From the NCBI RefSeq assembly GCF_009467825.1, contig NZ_WIOK01000011.1, positions 1 to 64,000 of the forward strand: DNA of 64,000 nucleotides, in the 5' to 3' direction. The stretch is from Cyclobacterium xiamenense. Lineage in GTDB: Bacteria > Bacteroidota > Bacteroidia > Cytophagales > Cyclobacteriaceae. Positions within the stretch are counted from its first letter, which is position 1; each line of letters begins with the position of its first letter. The notes beneath the pieces are model-generated. The model searched no databases and was not told where the DNA came from. It was given only the letters and a program-made list of their open reading frames with translations. Positions 37,164-44,825 of the stretch are shown in pieces. The position numbers were made by a program, and so were the translations under genes.

Positions 37164-38099
37164 ATGATGAAGAAAATTGCATTTATTTGTTTCGTTTGGC
37201 TCCTGGTGGGAAGCATACAGGGTAATGCGCAGCAGATTTCACCCACACCCGAACAAATCAGAGCACTTACCTCTGAATGGGATGGGGAACGTTTTGCTGA
37301 CGGAAGGCCAAAAGTTTCTGACCAATTGCTTGAAAGGCTAAAATCCATTTCGATGGAGGAGGCCTGGGGGATCCTGCGAAACAAAGGCTATCATAATCAA
37401 TTTGAAAACGATTGGATTATACTCCACGAGGATCAGGTAATGACCGGCAGGGCCGTTACCGCGCAATACATGCCCTTCCGGGATGATGTAAACAATCTGG
37501 TAAAGGAAATTGGTAAGGAAGAAGGACGTGCACAATCCGGAGGCACCAACTCCTGGCCTATTGATGCACTGGTAGATGGCGACATTTATGTAGCCGATGG
37601 ATACGGCAAAATTGTCGACGGGACACTGATTGGAGACAACCTGGGGAACGCCATTTACGCCAACTCAAAGCGCGGAGTGATCTTTAATGGATCCGTTCGG
37701 GACATGGCTGGGTTGGACAAAATCGACGGATTCAACGCCTGGGTAAAGGGACACGATCCCTCCTATATCCAGGAAATGATGTTAAGTACCATCAATTATC
37801 CCATTCGTCTCGGCAGGGCAACGGTGTTACCGGGGGATGCCGTCCTTGCGAATAAATGGGGAGTGATTTTTATTCCAGCACATTTGGTAGCCGACCTGGT
37901 TATCAATGCGGAATTCACGGCCTTAAGGGATCAATTTGGACACCTCAGATTGCGGGAACAAAAATACACTGCTGGAGAAATCGATAGCCGATGGAGCGAG
38001 ACCATTAAGGAAGATTTTCTGAATTGGCTGAAAAACAAGCAGGACCTTCCCATGAGTCGGGAGGAACTGGACGCCTACCTGAAGGACAGAAACTGGTAA
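37164..38099 (+). CDS. Secreted RraA-fold protein, candidate metal-dependent pyruvate aldolase (copy 2)
   Basis: 311 residues; the start could also be the ATG at 37167. Sec signal peptide ending GNAQ. Same architecture as the RraA-fold protein at 33.2-34.2 kb: RFADGRPKVSD extension, VMTGRAVTAQY, GDIYVADG and an exact D-X20-R-D signature (Asp158, Arg179, Asp180). The C-terminus shares the DRNW/NRTW ending with copy 1. The two copies flank the two Tat-exported enolase-superfamily genes symmetrically, which argues for paired dehydratase-aldolase functions. A terminator follows at 38221-38252, ending the unit that begins with the ECF gene. Confidence 0.85.
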   Translation: MMKKIAFICFVWLLVGSIQGNAQQISPTPEQIRALTSEWDGERFADGRPKVSDQLLERLKSISMEEAWGILRNKGYHNQFENDWIILHEDQVMTGRAVTAQYMPFRDDVNNLVKEIGKEEGRAQSGGTNSWPIDALVDGDIYVADGYGKIVDGTLIGDNLGNAIYANSKRGVIFNGSVRDMAGLDKIDGFNAWVKGHDPSYIQEMMLSTINYPIRLGRATVLPGDAVLANKWGVIFIPAHLVADLVINAEFTALRDQFGHLRLREQKYTAGEIDSRWSETIKEDFLNWLKNKQDLPMSREELDAYLKDRNW

Positions 38100-38220
38100 C
38101 TGCTGACAGCTGGATCTCCGGAAATGGAGCCTTAACCTGCACCGTTCGTTTTCCGTCCCATTATGGGAGGGAGTTTCAGGAGATACGATGTCGGGATAAT
38201 TGGGCTCATTGTTTTGAAAC

Positions 38221-38252
38221 AGGGATTTTCTTTCGGGAGAATCCCTTTTTTT
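38221..38252 (+). terminator. Terminator after the second RraA-fold gene
   Basis: Arms GGGATT (38222-38227) and AATCCC (38240-38245), then seven T. It is followed within 30 bp by TTTG (38250-38253), 22 bases and TATCTTGG (38276-38283), an approximate Bacteroidota promoter for the next gene. Confidence 0.8.
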
Positions 38253-38314
38253 GTGGATACTTCTACCAATTTAATTATCTTGGATTTCTTGAGTAAAAAT
38301 AACCCAAAATCACC

Positions 38315-39472
38315 ATGAGCAACAAATTCATTCTTCTTCGTCTGGCCCTGGCGTTTACTATCTTTTTTTTCGTATTCCCGACCCCTTCCTCCGGCAACAC
38401 TGGTTTCGCGGAGAAACCATCCGAACTGGATAGACCCAAGAAATACCTATATGTTGCCGTCCCCGGAATTCGGAATTACCTGGGTTATGGCGGCCATGGG
38501 GTGCTGGTCTTTGACATTGAGTCAGGACATCGCTTTGTTAAGAGGATTCCTATGCGGGGGTACGCTGCGAATGGCAAACCCTCCAATGTGAAAGGAATTG
38601 CTGTTAGTATTCCCCTAAATAGTCTTTTTATAAGTACCTTGGAAGGAGTGCAACGCTTGGACCTGAAAACGGAGACACTTGTTTGGGAACGGGCGTACGA
38701 AGGAGGGGCTGACCGCATGTCCATATCTCCGGACGGAATGACCATGTATTTGCCTTCCCTGGAAAAGGATTTCTGGAATGTAATTAACTGCGAAACGGGC
38801 GATCGAATTGCCACCATTCCCGTGCACGAACGGGCCCACAATACCATTTACGGCCCATCGGGTTTCTACGCCTACCTGGCCGATATCAATTCGCCTTACC
38901 TCCATGTAGCCGATACCCGCTTGCATGAAGTGACCCGTAAAATCGGTCCTTTTTCTCATGGGATTCGTCCTTTTACCATCAACAGCGAGGAATCGCTGGT
39001 ATTTGTAAATGTAAACGAACGGCTTGGATTCGAAGTGGGAGATTTGCAGACCGGTGAAGTGCTTGCAAAAATCCAGGTGGAGGGCTGGGATAAGGGGCCC
39101 GTACGCCGCCACGGAAACCCCTCCCATGGAATTGGCCTAACGCCAGATGAATCAGAGATTTGGATCTGCGACGGGCACAACATGCGGCTGCATTTGTTTC
39201 AGGCTTTTCCTCCCTACCAGCAATTGACGACCATTCCGCTTCAGGACATGCCTGGTTGGATTACCTTCAGCTTGGATGGCCGCTTCGCCTATCCTTCCAG
39301 CGGGGAAGTCATTGATGTGGAGACACGAAAAGTCCTTCATTTGCTTCAGGACGAGCACCATAATTACGTGGCAAGTGAAAAGATGATCGAGTTGCATCTG
39401 CTTAATGGCGAGGTACAGGCGGCAGGGGACCAATTTGGACTCGGAAGAAAACTAACCATCAGTCAAGAATAA
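38315..39472 (+). CDS. Secreted YncE-like beta-propeller protein
   Basis: 385 residues. An N-terminal hydrophobic signal (LALAFTIFFFVFPTPSS) is followed by repeats typical of a seven-bladed propeller (YVAVPG, LFISTLEGVQRLD, MSISPDGMTMYLP, FTINSEESLVFVN, GLTPDESEIWICDG, FSLDGRFAYPSSG). Such YVTN/YncE proteins bind small ligands or act as scaffolds; a catalytic site cannot be recognised. First gene after the 38.2-kb terminator, 40 bp before the malate-synthase-like gene, and probably co-transcribed with it. Location periplasmic or extracellular. Confidence 0.75.
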   Translation: MSNKFILLRLALAFTIFFFVFPTPSSGNTGFAEKPSELDRPKKYLYVAVPGIRNYLGYGGHGVLVFDIESGHRFVKRIPMRGYAANGKPSNVKGIAVSIPLNSLFISTLEGVQRLDLKTETLVWERAYEGGADRMSISPDGMTMYLPSLEKDFWNVINCETGDRIATIPVHERAHNTIYGPSGFYAYLADINSPYLHVADTRLHEVTRKIGPFSHGIRPFTINSEESLVFVNVNERLGFEVGDLQTGEVLAKIQVEGWDKGPVRRHGNPSHGIGLTPDESEIWICDGHNMRLHLFQAFPPYQQLTTIPLQDMPGWITFSLDGRFAYPSSGEVIDVETRKVLHLLQDEHHNYVASEKMIELHLLNGEVQAAGDQFGLGRKLTISQE

Positions 39473-39512
39473 CACCAATCAATTCATACATACGAACGCT
39501 TTTTAACACATT

Positions 39513-41399
39513 ATGAGCAAAGAAGAAATTATCATTCGGGATCAACTGAAGGAAACGTATGCAGATGTCTACACGAACGAGGTACTGGAAGCGCTGGGAG
39601 GCCTGGCTCCGTTTAACCAGGAGGTAAAAAAACTGATGGAAATTCGGTTGAGAAGGCGCAAAGAGCGTGCACAAAATGGAAAACGCATCGATTTCTTAAA
39701 CCCCGAGACCAATATTCCCGGAAGCAACATCAAGGTACAAGATGCCAGAGCGGGTAATTTTGAGGGTGCAGTCATACCCGGTGATTTGCAGCGGCAGTGG
39801 ATACAAGGAACAGGTCCGGGTGCCAAACCCAACGCTTCCTTGGAAAGTAGCATCCGAAACGTGGCCTATGCGTTGCTTTCGGGTGCCGATGGGTGGATGT
39901 TTGATGGAGAAGATGCCCTGGGCCAGGTAACGACCATGTCTCTGGACAATCAGCGGAACCTCAAACTGGCCATCCATGGTTCTCCGGTATTTCTTTCGGT
40001 GGCGGAACGGGTCGCCGGGCAAATGAATGCATGGAGCAAAGCGTTTTTTGGCGAGGAAAAAATTACGGATTGGCGATCCCAATTGGGTTTTACTACCAAA
40101 ATTTTCCGGGCAAGGGGGCTGCATTTGGATGATAGACACATTGAATTGGCAGGCGGGAATTCGTTTTCGGCGGCTATAGCTGACCTCACCTTGTACGTCA
40201 CCAACAACTACCGGGCACTAATGGATGCCGGGTCATCGGTGGTCCTGTATTTACCAAAGATCCAAACCGCTGAAGAGGCGGGATTGTGGAACCGCCTGAT
40301 CACCGCACTGGAGGAACACCTGGGATTGCCGATTGGTACGGTGAAAGTATACGTCTTGGTGGAACAATTGGAGGCTACGTTCCAGTTGATGGAAATTCGG
40401 GCGGTTTTGGGAAAGCACTTTGTGGGATACAACACCGGCCGCTGGGATTATATCAATAGCGTATCGGATGCCCTATCCTGGGATCAGGAGTTTATCAATC
40501 CCAATATAGAATCCATAGGCATGACCTATGGGTACATGCGAAATTACGAAGATAGGGTACGGAGGGCTGTAAATACGCCCGATAGGCAAGGAAACTACGC
40601 CTTATGGCAGGGAGGAATGGAACCGAATATCCCGGTTGGATCTGAAGCGGGGGTTCAGTCCAGCATGGAAAAGGCACTGGCCGGAGCAGGAAGAGAACAG
40701 CGGGAAGGAGCCAGCGGAAAATGGGTGGCTCATTGGAAAATGGTGCACATCGTACGCCCCGTTTGGGAGCGTGTCGGCGAACCAAACCAAATGGGAAGGA
40801 AATTCCCACCGCTGGGCTATTCGCCCGAAGATGCGGCCGGATTGGTATTGCTGGAGGAGGCGCCACGGACCATACGGGGAGCAAGGAATCTGCTCAGTGT
40901 GGGCTTGCAATATGGGAATGCATTTGGTCAGGGGATGCAGGCGGCAGCGCTAAAGCCGGCGGATTTTTTCGGAAATGACGACGTTCTCTACCTGATGGAA
41001 GACATGGCAACGGGCGAAATTAGGCTGAGCATTCTTTGGGAGTGGTTACATAAAAAAGCAGTCATCACGGAAAATGATCCGGAGTCTGGCGTCAAGGCAG
41101 GCGATGTATTTACCCTGGAATTATTTGAACGATTACTTCGAGAAGAGTACGATAAATTGCTGAATGCCAGTGATAAAGATGTACACGATTCGTCCAAAAC
41201 CACCACCTTGCCCATTGCAAGACGAATCGTGGAAGTATATGTAAAAGAGTCTACCAAAATACCCTGGTTCATTGACTTATTAAATATTAACCTGAACAAC
41301 TATAGCCAAAAAGAAGCGGAGAAGCGGATCAAGCTGTATGTGAAGCACCTGAAAGAAACAGGTCAGCGGATTACAGCAAATCTGGATTTTTCGGCTTGA
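39513..41399 (+). CDS. Divergent malate synthase (A-type) homologue
   Basis: 628 residues, about 95 longer than E. coli AceB. Malate-synthase landmarks are conserved: the catalytic arginine region RARGLHL (Arg201; AceB has PRGWHL), metal-site Glu284 in LVEQLEATFQ, Asp312 in TGRWDYI, GGM at 367-369, KWVAH at 403-407 and the catalytic-base region LMEDMATGEI (Asp497). It should condense acetyl-CoA with glyoxylate or another 2-oxo acid. Extra length lies at the N-terminus and between GGM and the C-terminal helices. The following gene is an LldP/GlcA-type permease, recalling E. coli glcB-glcA. No isocitrate lyase is nearby, so a role in glycolate/glyoxylate use is more likely than the glyoxylate cycle. 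Confidence 0.85.
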   Translation: MSKEEIIIRDQLKETYADVYTNEVLEALGGLAPFNQEVKKLMEIRLRRRKERAQNGKRIDFLNPETNIPGSNIKVQDARAGNFEGAVIPGDLQRQWIQGTGPGAKPNASLESSIRNVAYALLSGADGWMFDGEDALGQVTTMSLDNQRNLKLAIHGSPVFLSVAERVAGQMNAWSKAFFGEEKITDWRSQLGFTTKIFRARGLHLDDRHIELAGGNSFSAAIADLTLYVTNNYRALMDAGSSVVLYLPKIQTAEEAGLWNRLITALEEHLGLPIGTVKVYVLVEQLEATFQLMEIRAVLGKHFVGYNTGRWDYINSVSDALSWDQEFINPNIESIGMTYGYMRNYEDRVRRAVNTPDRQGNYALWQGGMEPNIPVGSEAGVQSSMEKALAGAGREQREGASGKWVAHWKMVHIVRPVWERVGEPNQMGRKFPPLGYSPEDAAGLVLLEEAPRTIRGARNLLSVGLQYGNAFGQGMQAAALKPADFFGNDDVLYLMEDMATGEIRLSILWEWLHKKAVITENDPESGVKAGDVFTLELFERLLREEYDKLLNASDKDVHDSSKTTTLPIARRIVEVYVKESTKIPWFIDLLNINLNNYSQKEAEKRIKLYVKHLKETGQRITANLDFSA

Positions 41400-41417
41400 T
41401 TCTGACCTAATGAGCCT

Positions 41418-43127
41418 ATGAGTCCAGACCTGATGTTTTTCCTTGCCATTTGTCCCATATTGGTGGCGGGATTGCTGTTGGTGGGTTTTAGAATCCCTGC
41501 CAGCACTGCCATGCCGATCACCTTTCTGCTGACAGTAGTAGTTGCCCATGTTTTCTGGGAGTTAACATTTCTTACCATTTTTGCGGCTGTTCTGCAGAGC
41601 TTCTTTATCACCTTTGACATCCTTTACATTGTTTTTGCTGCCATTCTCTTGCTTCATTTTCTAAGCTATTCCGGTGGGGTAGACACGATCCGAAATGGTT
41701 TCCAGGGAATTAGCCGAGACAAGCGCATACAGGTCATCATCATTGTCTGGTTATTTGGGTCCTTTATTGAAGGTGCTGCCGGATTTGGAACGCCTGCGGC
41801 CATTGTGGCTCCCTTACTTGTAGCACTCGGCTTTCCGGCTCTTTCAGCGGTGATTTTGGGATTGATGGTACAGAGTACGGCGGTGACTTTTGGAGCCGTA
41901 GGTACACCCATACTGGTCGGAATCAGAGGGGGCTTGGAGAATCCGGAGTTGACAGAAAGGTTGACTTTGTTGGGTTGGGAATTTTCTGAAGTATTGCTAA
42001 AGGTAACGGCCAATGCAGCCATTATTCATGCAGTAGTTGGAACCTTGATGCCGTTTTGGATGGTGCTGATGCTGTGTCGGTTTTTCGGAAAAAACAAATC
42101 CTGGAAGGAAGGTTTGCAGGTTTTCCCCTTTGCCTTGTTTTCCGGTTGCGCCTTTACCTTTCCCTACCTGTTGACAGGCCTGTATTTGGGACCGGAATTT
42201 CCCTCGTTGGTGGGTTCCCTGCTGGGGCTGGGCCTGGTAGTGACTGCGGCGAAAATGGGTTTTTTGCTTCCCAAAAATACCTGGGATACCGAAGCCGAAG
42301 GGAATTGGCCGGAAAGTTGGAAAGGCAGCATGGATCTCCGTTCGGGTAACGGGTACTCCTCCGAACCCAAAGCAGCGATTTCCATGTACCGGGCCTGGAT
42401 GCCCTATCTGATTTTGGCCGGCTTATTGGTTATTAGCCGGCTACCCCAGTTACCACTGAAAGGTTGGCTAACCGGAATTTCGGTGGGTGTTGAAGACATA
42501 CTGGGTACAGGTATTTCTGCGAGCAGTAACCCTTTGTACCTTCCCGGTACCTTGCTTTTGGTCGTTTGTTTGCTTACTTATTTCTTGCATCGAATGAACG
42601 GCCGGCAGGTTCGCGCGGCTTTTGGGGACAGTGGCCGGATGATTGTAAAGGCCGGTCTGGTGCTGTTATTCGCCGTTGCCATGGTTCGGGTTTACATTAA
42701 TTCGGGAGAAACTGCTTCCGGGCTGGTGAGCATGCCGCTGTTGATGGCGGAATGGACTGCGAGAAAAGTGGGAATGGTGTATCCGTTTTTTGCACCGATG
42801 ATAGGGGCGTTGGGGGCTTTTATCGCCGGAAGTAATACCGTTAGTAACCTGATGTTTAGTCTGTTTCAATACGGCGTTGCGACCAATTTAGGCATGGCAC
42901 CTACCTGGATCCTGGCCTTGCAAGCAGTGGGGGCCGCTGCCGGTAACATGATAGCCATCCACAACGTGGTGGCCGCCTCTGCTACAGTAGGCTTGTTGGG
43001 AAAGGAGGGGATTGTGTTGAGAAAAACCATTTTCCCTACCCTGTACTACCTGGTCATGACCGGTTTGATCGGTTTGGTACTTGTTGGACTTATTGGCGTG
43101 GTGGATCGTTTTCTGATTAACGTCTGA
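41418..43127 (+). CDS. LldP/GlcA-family L-lactate/glycolate permease
   Basis: 569-residue inner-membrane transporter with about 13-14 helices and the LctP family features [21 protein letters not shown]-type loop near residue 115, [10 protein letters not shown] and the C-terminal [11 protein letters not shown] block. E. coli LldP and GlcA take up L-lactate and glycolate with protons. It starts 18 bp after the malate-synthase-like gene, suggesting uptake of glycolate or a related 2-hydroxy acid for that enzyme. No lactate or glycolate oxidase gene is adjacent, so substrate is inferred from family and neighbour only. Confidence 0.9.
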   Translation: MSPDLMFFLAICPILVAGLLLVGFRIPASTAMPITFLLTVVVAHVFWELTFLTIFAAVLQSFFITFDILYIVFAAILLLHFLSYSGGVDTIRNGFQGISRDKRIQVIIIVWLFGSFIEGAAGFGTPAAIVAPLLVALGFPALSAVILGLMVQSTAVTFGAVGTPILVGIRGGLENPELTERLTLLGWEFSEVLLKVTANAAIIHAVVGTLMPFWMVLMLCRFFGKNKSWKEGLQVFPFALFSGCAFTFPYLLTGLYLGPEFPSLVGSLLGLGLVVTAAKMGFLLPKNTWDTEAEGNWPESWKGSMDLRSGNGYSSEPKAAISMYRAWMPYLILAGLLVISRLPQLPLKGWLTGISVGVEDILGTGISASSNPLYLPGTLLLVVCLLTYFLHRMNGRQVRAAFGDSGRMIVKAGLVLLFAVAMVRVYINSGETASGLVSMPLLMAEWTARKVGMVYPFFAPMIGALGAFIAGSNTVSNLMFSLFQYGVATNLGMAPTWILALQAVGAAAGNMIAIHNVVAASATVGLLGKEGIVLRKTIFPTLYYLVMTGLIGLVLVGLIGVVDRFLINV

Positions 43128-43145
43128 TTCTATCAATTAAATACA

Positions 43146-43191
43146 TGATAAATTTGATTATCATCTAATTAATTGATATATTGATATATCA
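43146..43191. promoter_or_regulatory. Two TGATA/TATCA dyads upstream of the SatD-like gene (putative operators)
   Basis: The first is TGATAA-ATTTGA-TTATCA at 43146-43163 and the second is the perfect palindrome TGATATATCA at 43182-43191, itself part of a direct repeat TTGATATA (43173-43180 and 43181-43188). The centres are 32 bp apart, about three helical turns. They lie 28-73 bp before the SatD-like start and could bind a dimeric regulator, possibly the SatD-like protein itself. Not tested against the rest of the genome. Confidence 0.5.
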
Positions 43192-43218
43192 TACAAACGT
43201 ACAATAAATGGACCCGAT

Positions 43219-43833
43219 ATGGTAGCAATTGTAACCGGTGACATCGTGGATTCGCGGAAGGTGGCGGCGGATCGGTGGATGAAGACCTTAAAGGAGGAAT
43301 TGGCTACCTGGGGCAAAGCCGGTGAGGATTGGGAAATCTACAGGGGGGACAGTTTTCAGCTAAAGATTAAAAACCCGGAGGAGGGACTACTCGCGGCTGT
43401 GCGGCTAAAGGCAGCACTCCGCGCAATTAACGGATTGGATTGCCGCATGGGAATAGGGGTGGGGACAGAGGATTTTACGGCCACGCGTTTGCTGGAAAAC
43501 AACGGTACCGCGTACATTCATTCGGGAGAGGCCTTTGATAGCCTGGCCGAATACCGCCAGAAAATACGCATTAAAACGACCAATTCGGAATTTGACGAGG
43601 AGATTAACCTTATGCTGAAAATGAGTCTGACTTTTATGGATCATTGGACGGCGAGTTCTGCCCGAATGATCCACCTCGTTTTCAAGCATCCAGATAAAAA
43701 TCAAACGGAGCTTGGGGCCATGGAAGACATTAGCCAGCATGCGGTAAGTGCGCGCTTGTCGCGGGCCAATTTTTCTATTCTTGAATCCTTTCTGGAATAT
43801 TTTCCCAAACGACTAAAAACGCAAGTTGGATGA
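43219..43833 (+). CDS. SatD-family protein (putative regulator)
   Basis: 204-residue cytoplasmic protein with the SatD-family start VAIVTGDIVDSRKV and a GRxGxG-like middle (RMGIGVGTED). A C-terminal helical region (SQHAVSARLSRANFSILESFLEYF) looks like a helix-turn-helix. SatD homologues are often annotated as transcriptional regulators and occur next to DUF3307 membrane proteins, as here: the stop overlaps the DUF3307 start by four bases (ATGA). Two dyad repeats upstream suggest autoregulation. Biochemical role unknown. Confidence 0.75.
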   Translation: MVAIVTGDIVDSRKVAADRWMKTLKEELATWGKAGEDWEIYRGDSFQLKIKNPEEGLLAAVRLKAALRAINGLDCRMGIGVGTEDFTATRLLENNGTAYIHSGEAFDSLAEYRQKIRIKTTNSEFDEEINLMLKMSLTFMDHWTASSARMIHLVFKHPDKNQTELGAMEDISQHAVSARLSRANFSILESFLEYFPKRLKTQVG

Positions 43834-44540
43834 TTTTGCTGATAAAATTAGTGCTGGCCCACTTGCTGGGCGATTTTCTTTTACAGCCGGGGCGCTGGGT
43901 TCGGGCCAAGGAATCCAAAAAACTTCGCGCGGTGCCCTTTTACCTGCACCTATTGGTGCACGGTGCCTTGCTATTCGTGCTTTTGGCGGACCTGCGCTAT
44001 TGGCCAATGATAGCCGGGATTGTGGCAACACACGGAATCATCGATATGGTGAAAATTCTCGCACAAAGGCCGACCACTCGTAGGTATTGGTTTTTCATCG
44101 ATCAATCCGCGCACGGACTGGTTTTACTCTTGGCAGCCATTTATTACGAGCCCGGCCTGATCCCGGGGTTTTTCTTGTCCGAGCGCCATTGGCTGTTGCT
44201 TACCTTGTGGTTTTTTTTATCCATGCCCGCTTCGGTAATTATTCAGACCATTATTTCCAAATGGACGCCCTTGCCTGACGATACAGGCGCTTCCCTGGAT
44301 AAAGCGGGTCAATACATCGGTATTTTGGAACGATGGTTTGTTTTCGCCTTTATTCTGGCTGGAAGATGGGAGGCCATCGGTTTTCTGGTGGCAGCCAAAT
44401 CCGTTTTTCGTTTTGGCGACCTGCGCCAGTCAAAGGATCGGAAACTCACCGAATACATCCTGATCGGTACCTTGCTGAGTTTTGGCCTGGCCATTTTCTG
44501 CGGGCTGCTGTACGAGCTGTTTCTTTTGAGATATTCCTAA
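43830..44540 (+). CDS. DUF3307 family membrane protein
   Basis: 236-residue inner-membrane protein with about six helices. The N-terminal DUF3307 domain shows KLVLAHLLGDFLLQP and HLLVHGALLF, with conserved His/Asp residues near the membrane face (HGIIDMVK, DQSAHG). Translationally coupled to the SatD-like gene by an ATGA overlap. The recurring SatD/DUF3307 pairing suggests a shared, still unknown function. Terminates at the bidirectional hairpin at 44742-44772. Confidence 0.82.
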   Translation: MILLIKLVLAHLLGDFLLQPGRWVRAKESKKLRAVPFYLHLLVHGALLFVLLADLRYWPMIAGIVATHGIIDMVKILAQRPTTRRYWFFIDQSAHGLVLLLAAIYYEPGLIPGFFLSERHWLLLTLWFFLSMPASVIIQTIISKWTPLPDDTGASLDKAGQYIGILERWFVFAFILAGRWEAIGFLVAAKSVFRFGDLRQSKDRKLTEYILIGTLLSFGLAIFCGLLYELFLLRYS

Positions 44541-44741
44541 ACCTTCTAGCCCTGAAAATTTGCCTGTAAAACAAGGGACTTGCTGGACCTGTTTTCAGGT
44601 ACGGTAAGGAGGGGAACTGCCTTTCGGATCCGGAAAAGGAGATTTTTGATGGCTTTTATGGAGGGTATCTTACTTTTCTGGACCGGATTGGCGAAAGATC
44701 ATTGGCTGAAATCGGTGCTTGGTGATCGACCAAACAAAAAA

Positions 44742-44772
44742 AAGGAGGAGGTAACCTACCTCCTCTTTTCCT
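44742..44772. terminator. Bidirectional terminator between DUF3307 and metalloprotease genes
   Basis: Perfect 9-bp stem GAGGAGGTA/TACCTCCTC with a 3-base loop. TTTT follows on the plus side and a run of eight A lies on the other side, serving both convergent genes. The 285-bp stretch 44541-44825 holds no convincing gene. Confidence 0.88.
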
Positions 44773-44825
44773 TTCCAACTTATTAAAGATTAAAAAATTA
44801 ACCCTAGTTAATAAATAAAAACCAA

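Noticed and set aside
44580-44786. Short plus-strand frame after the DUF3307 gene
   Set aside because: TTG start, runs through the bidirectional terminator, no recognisable sequence features.
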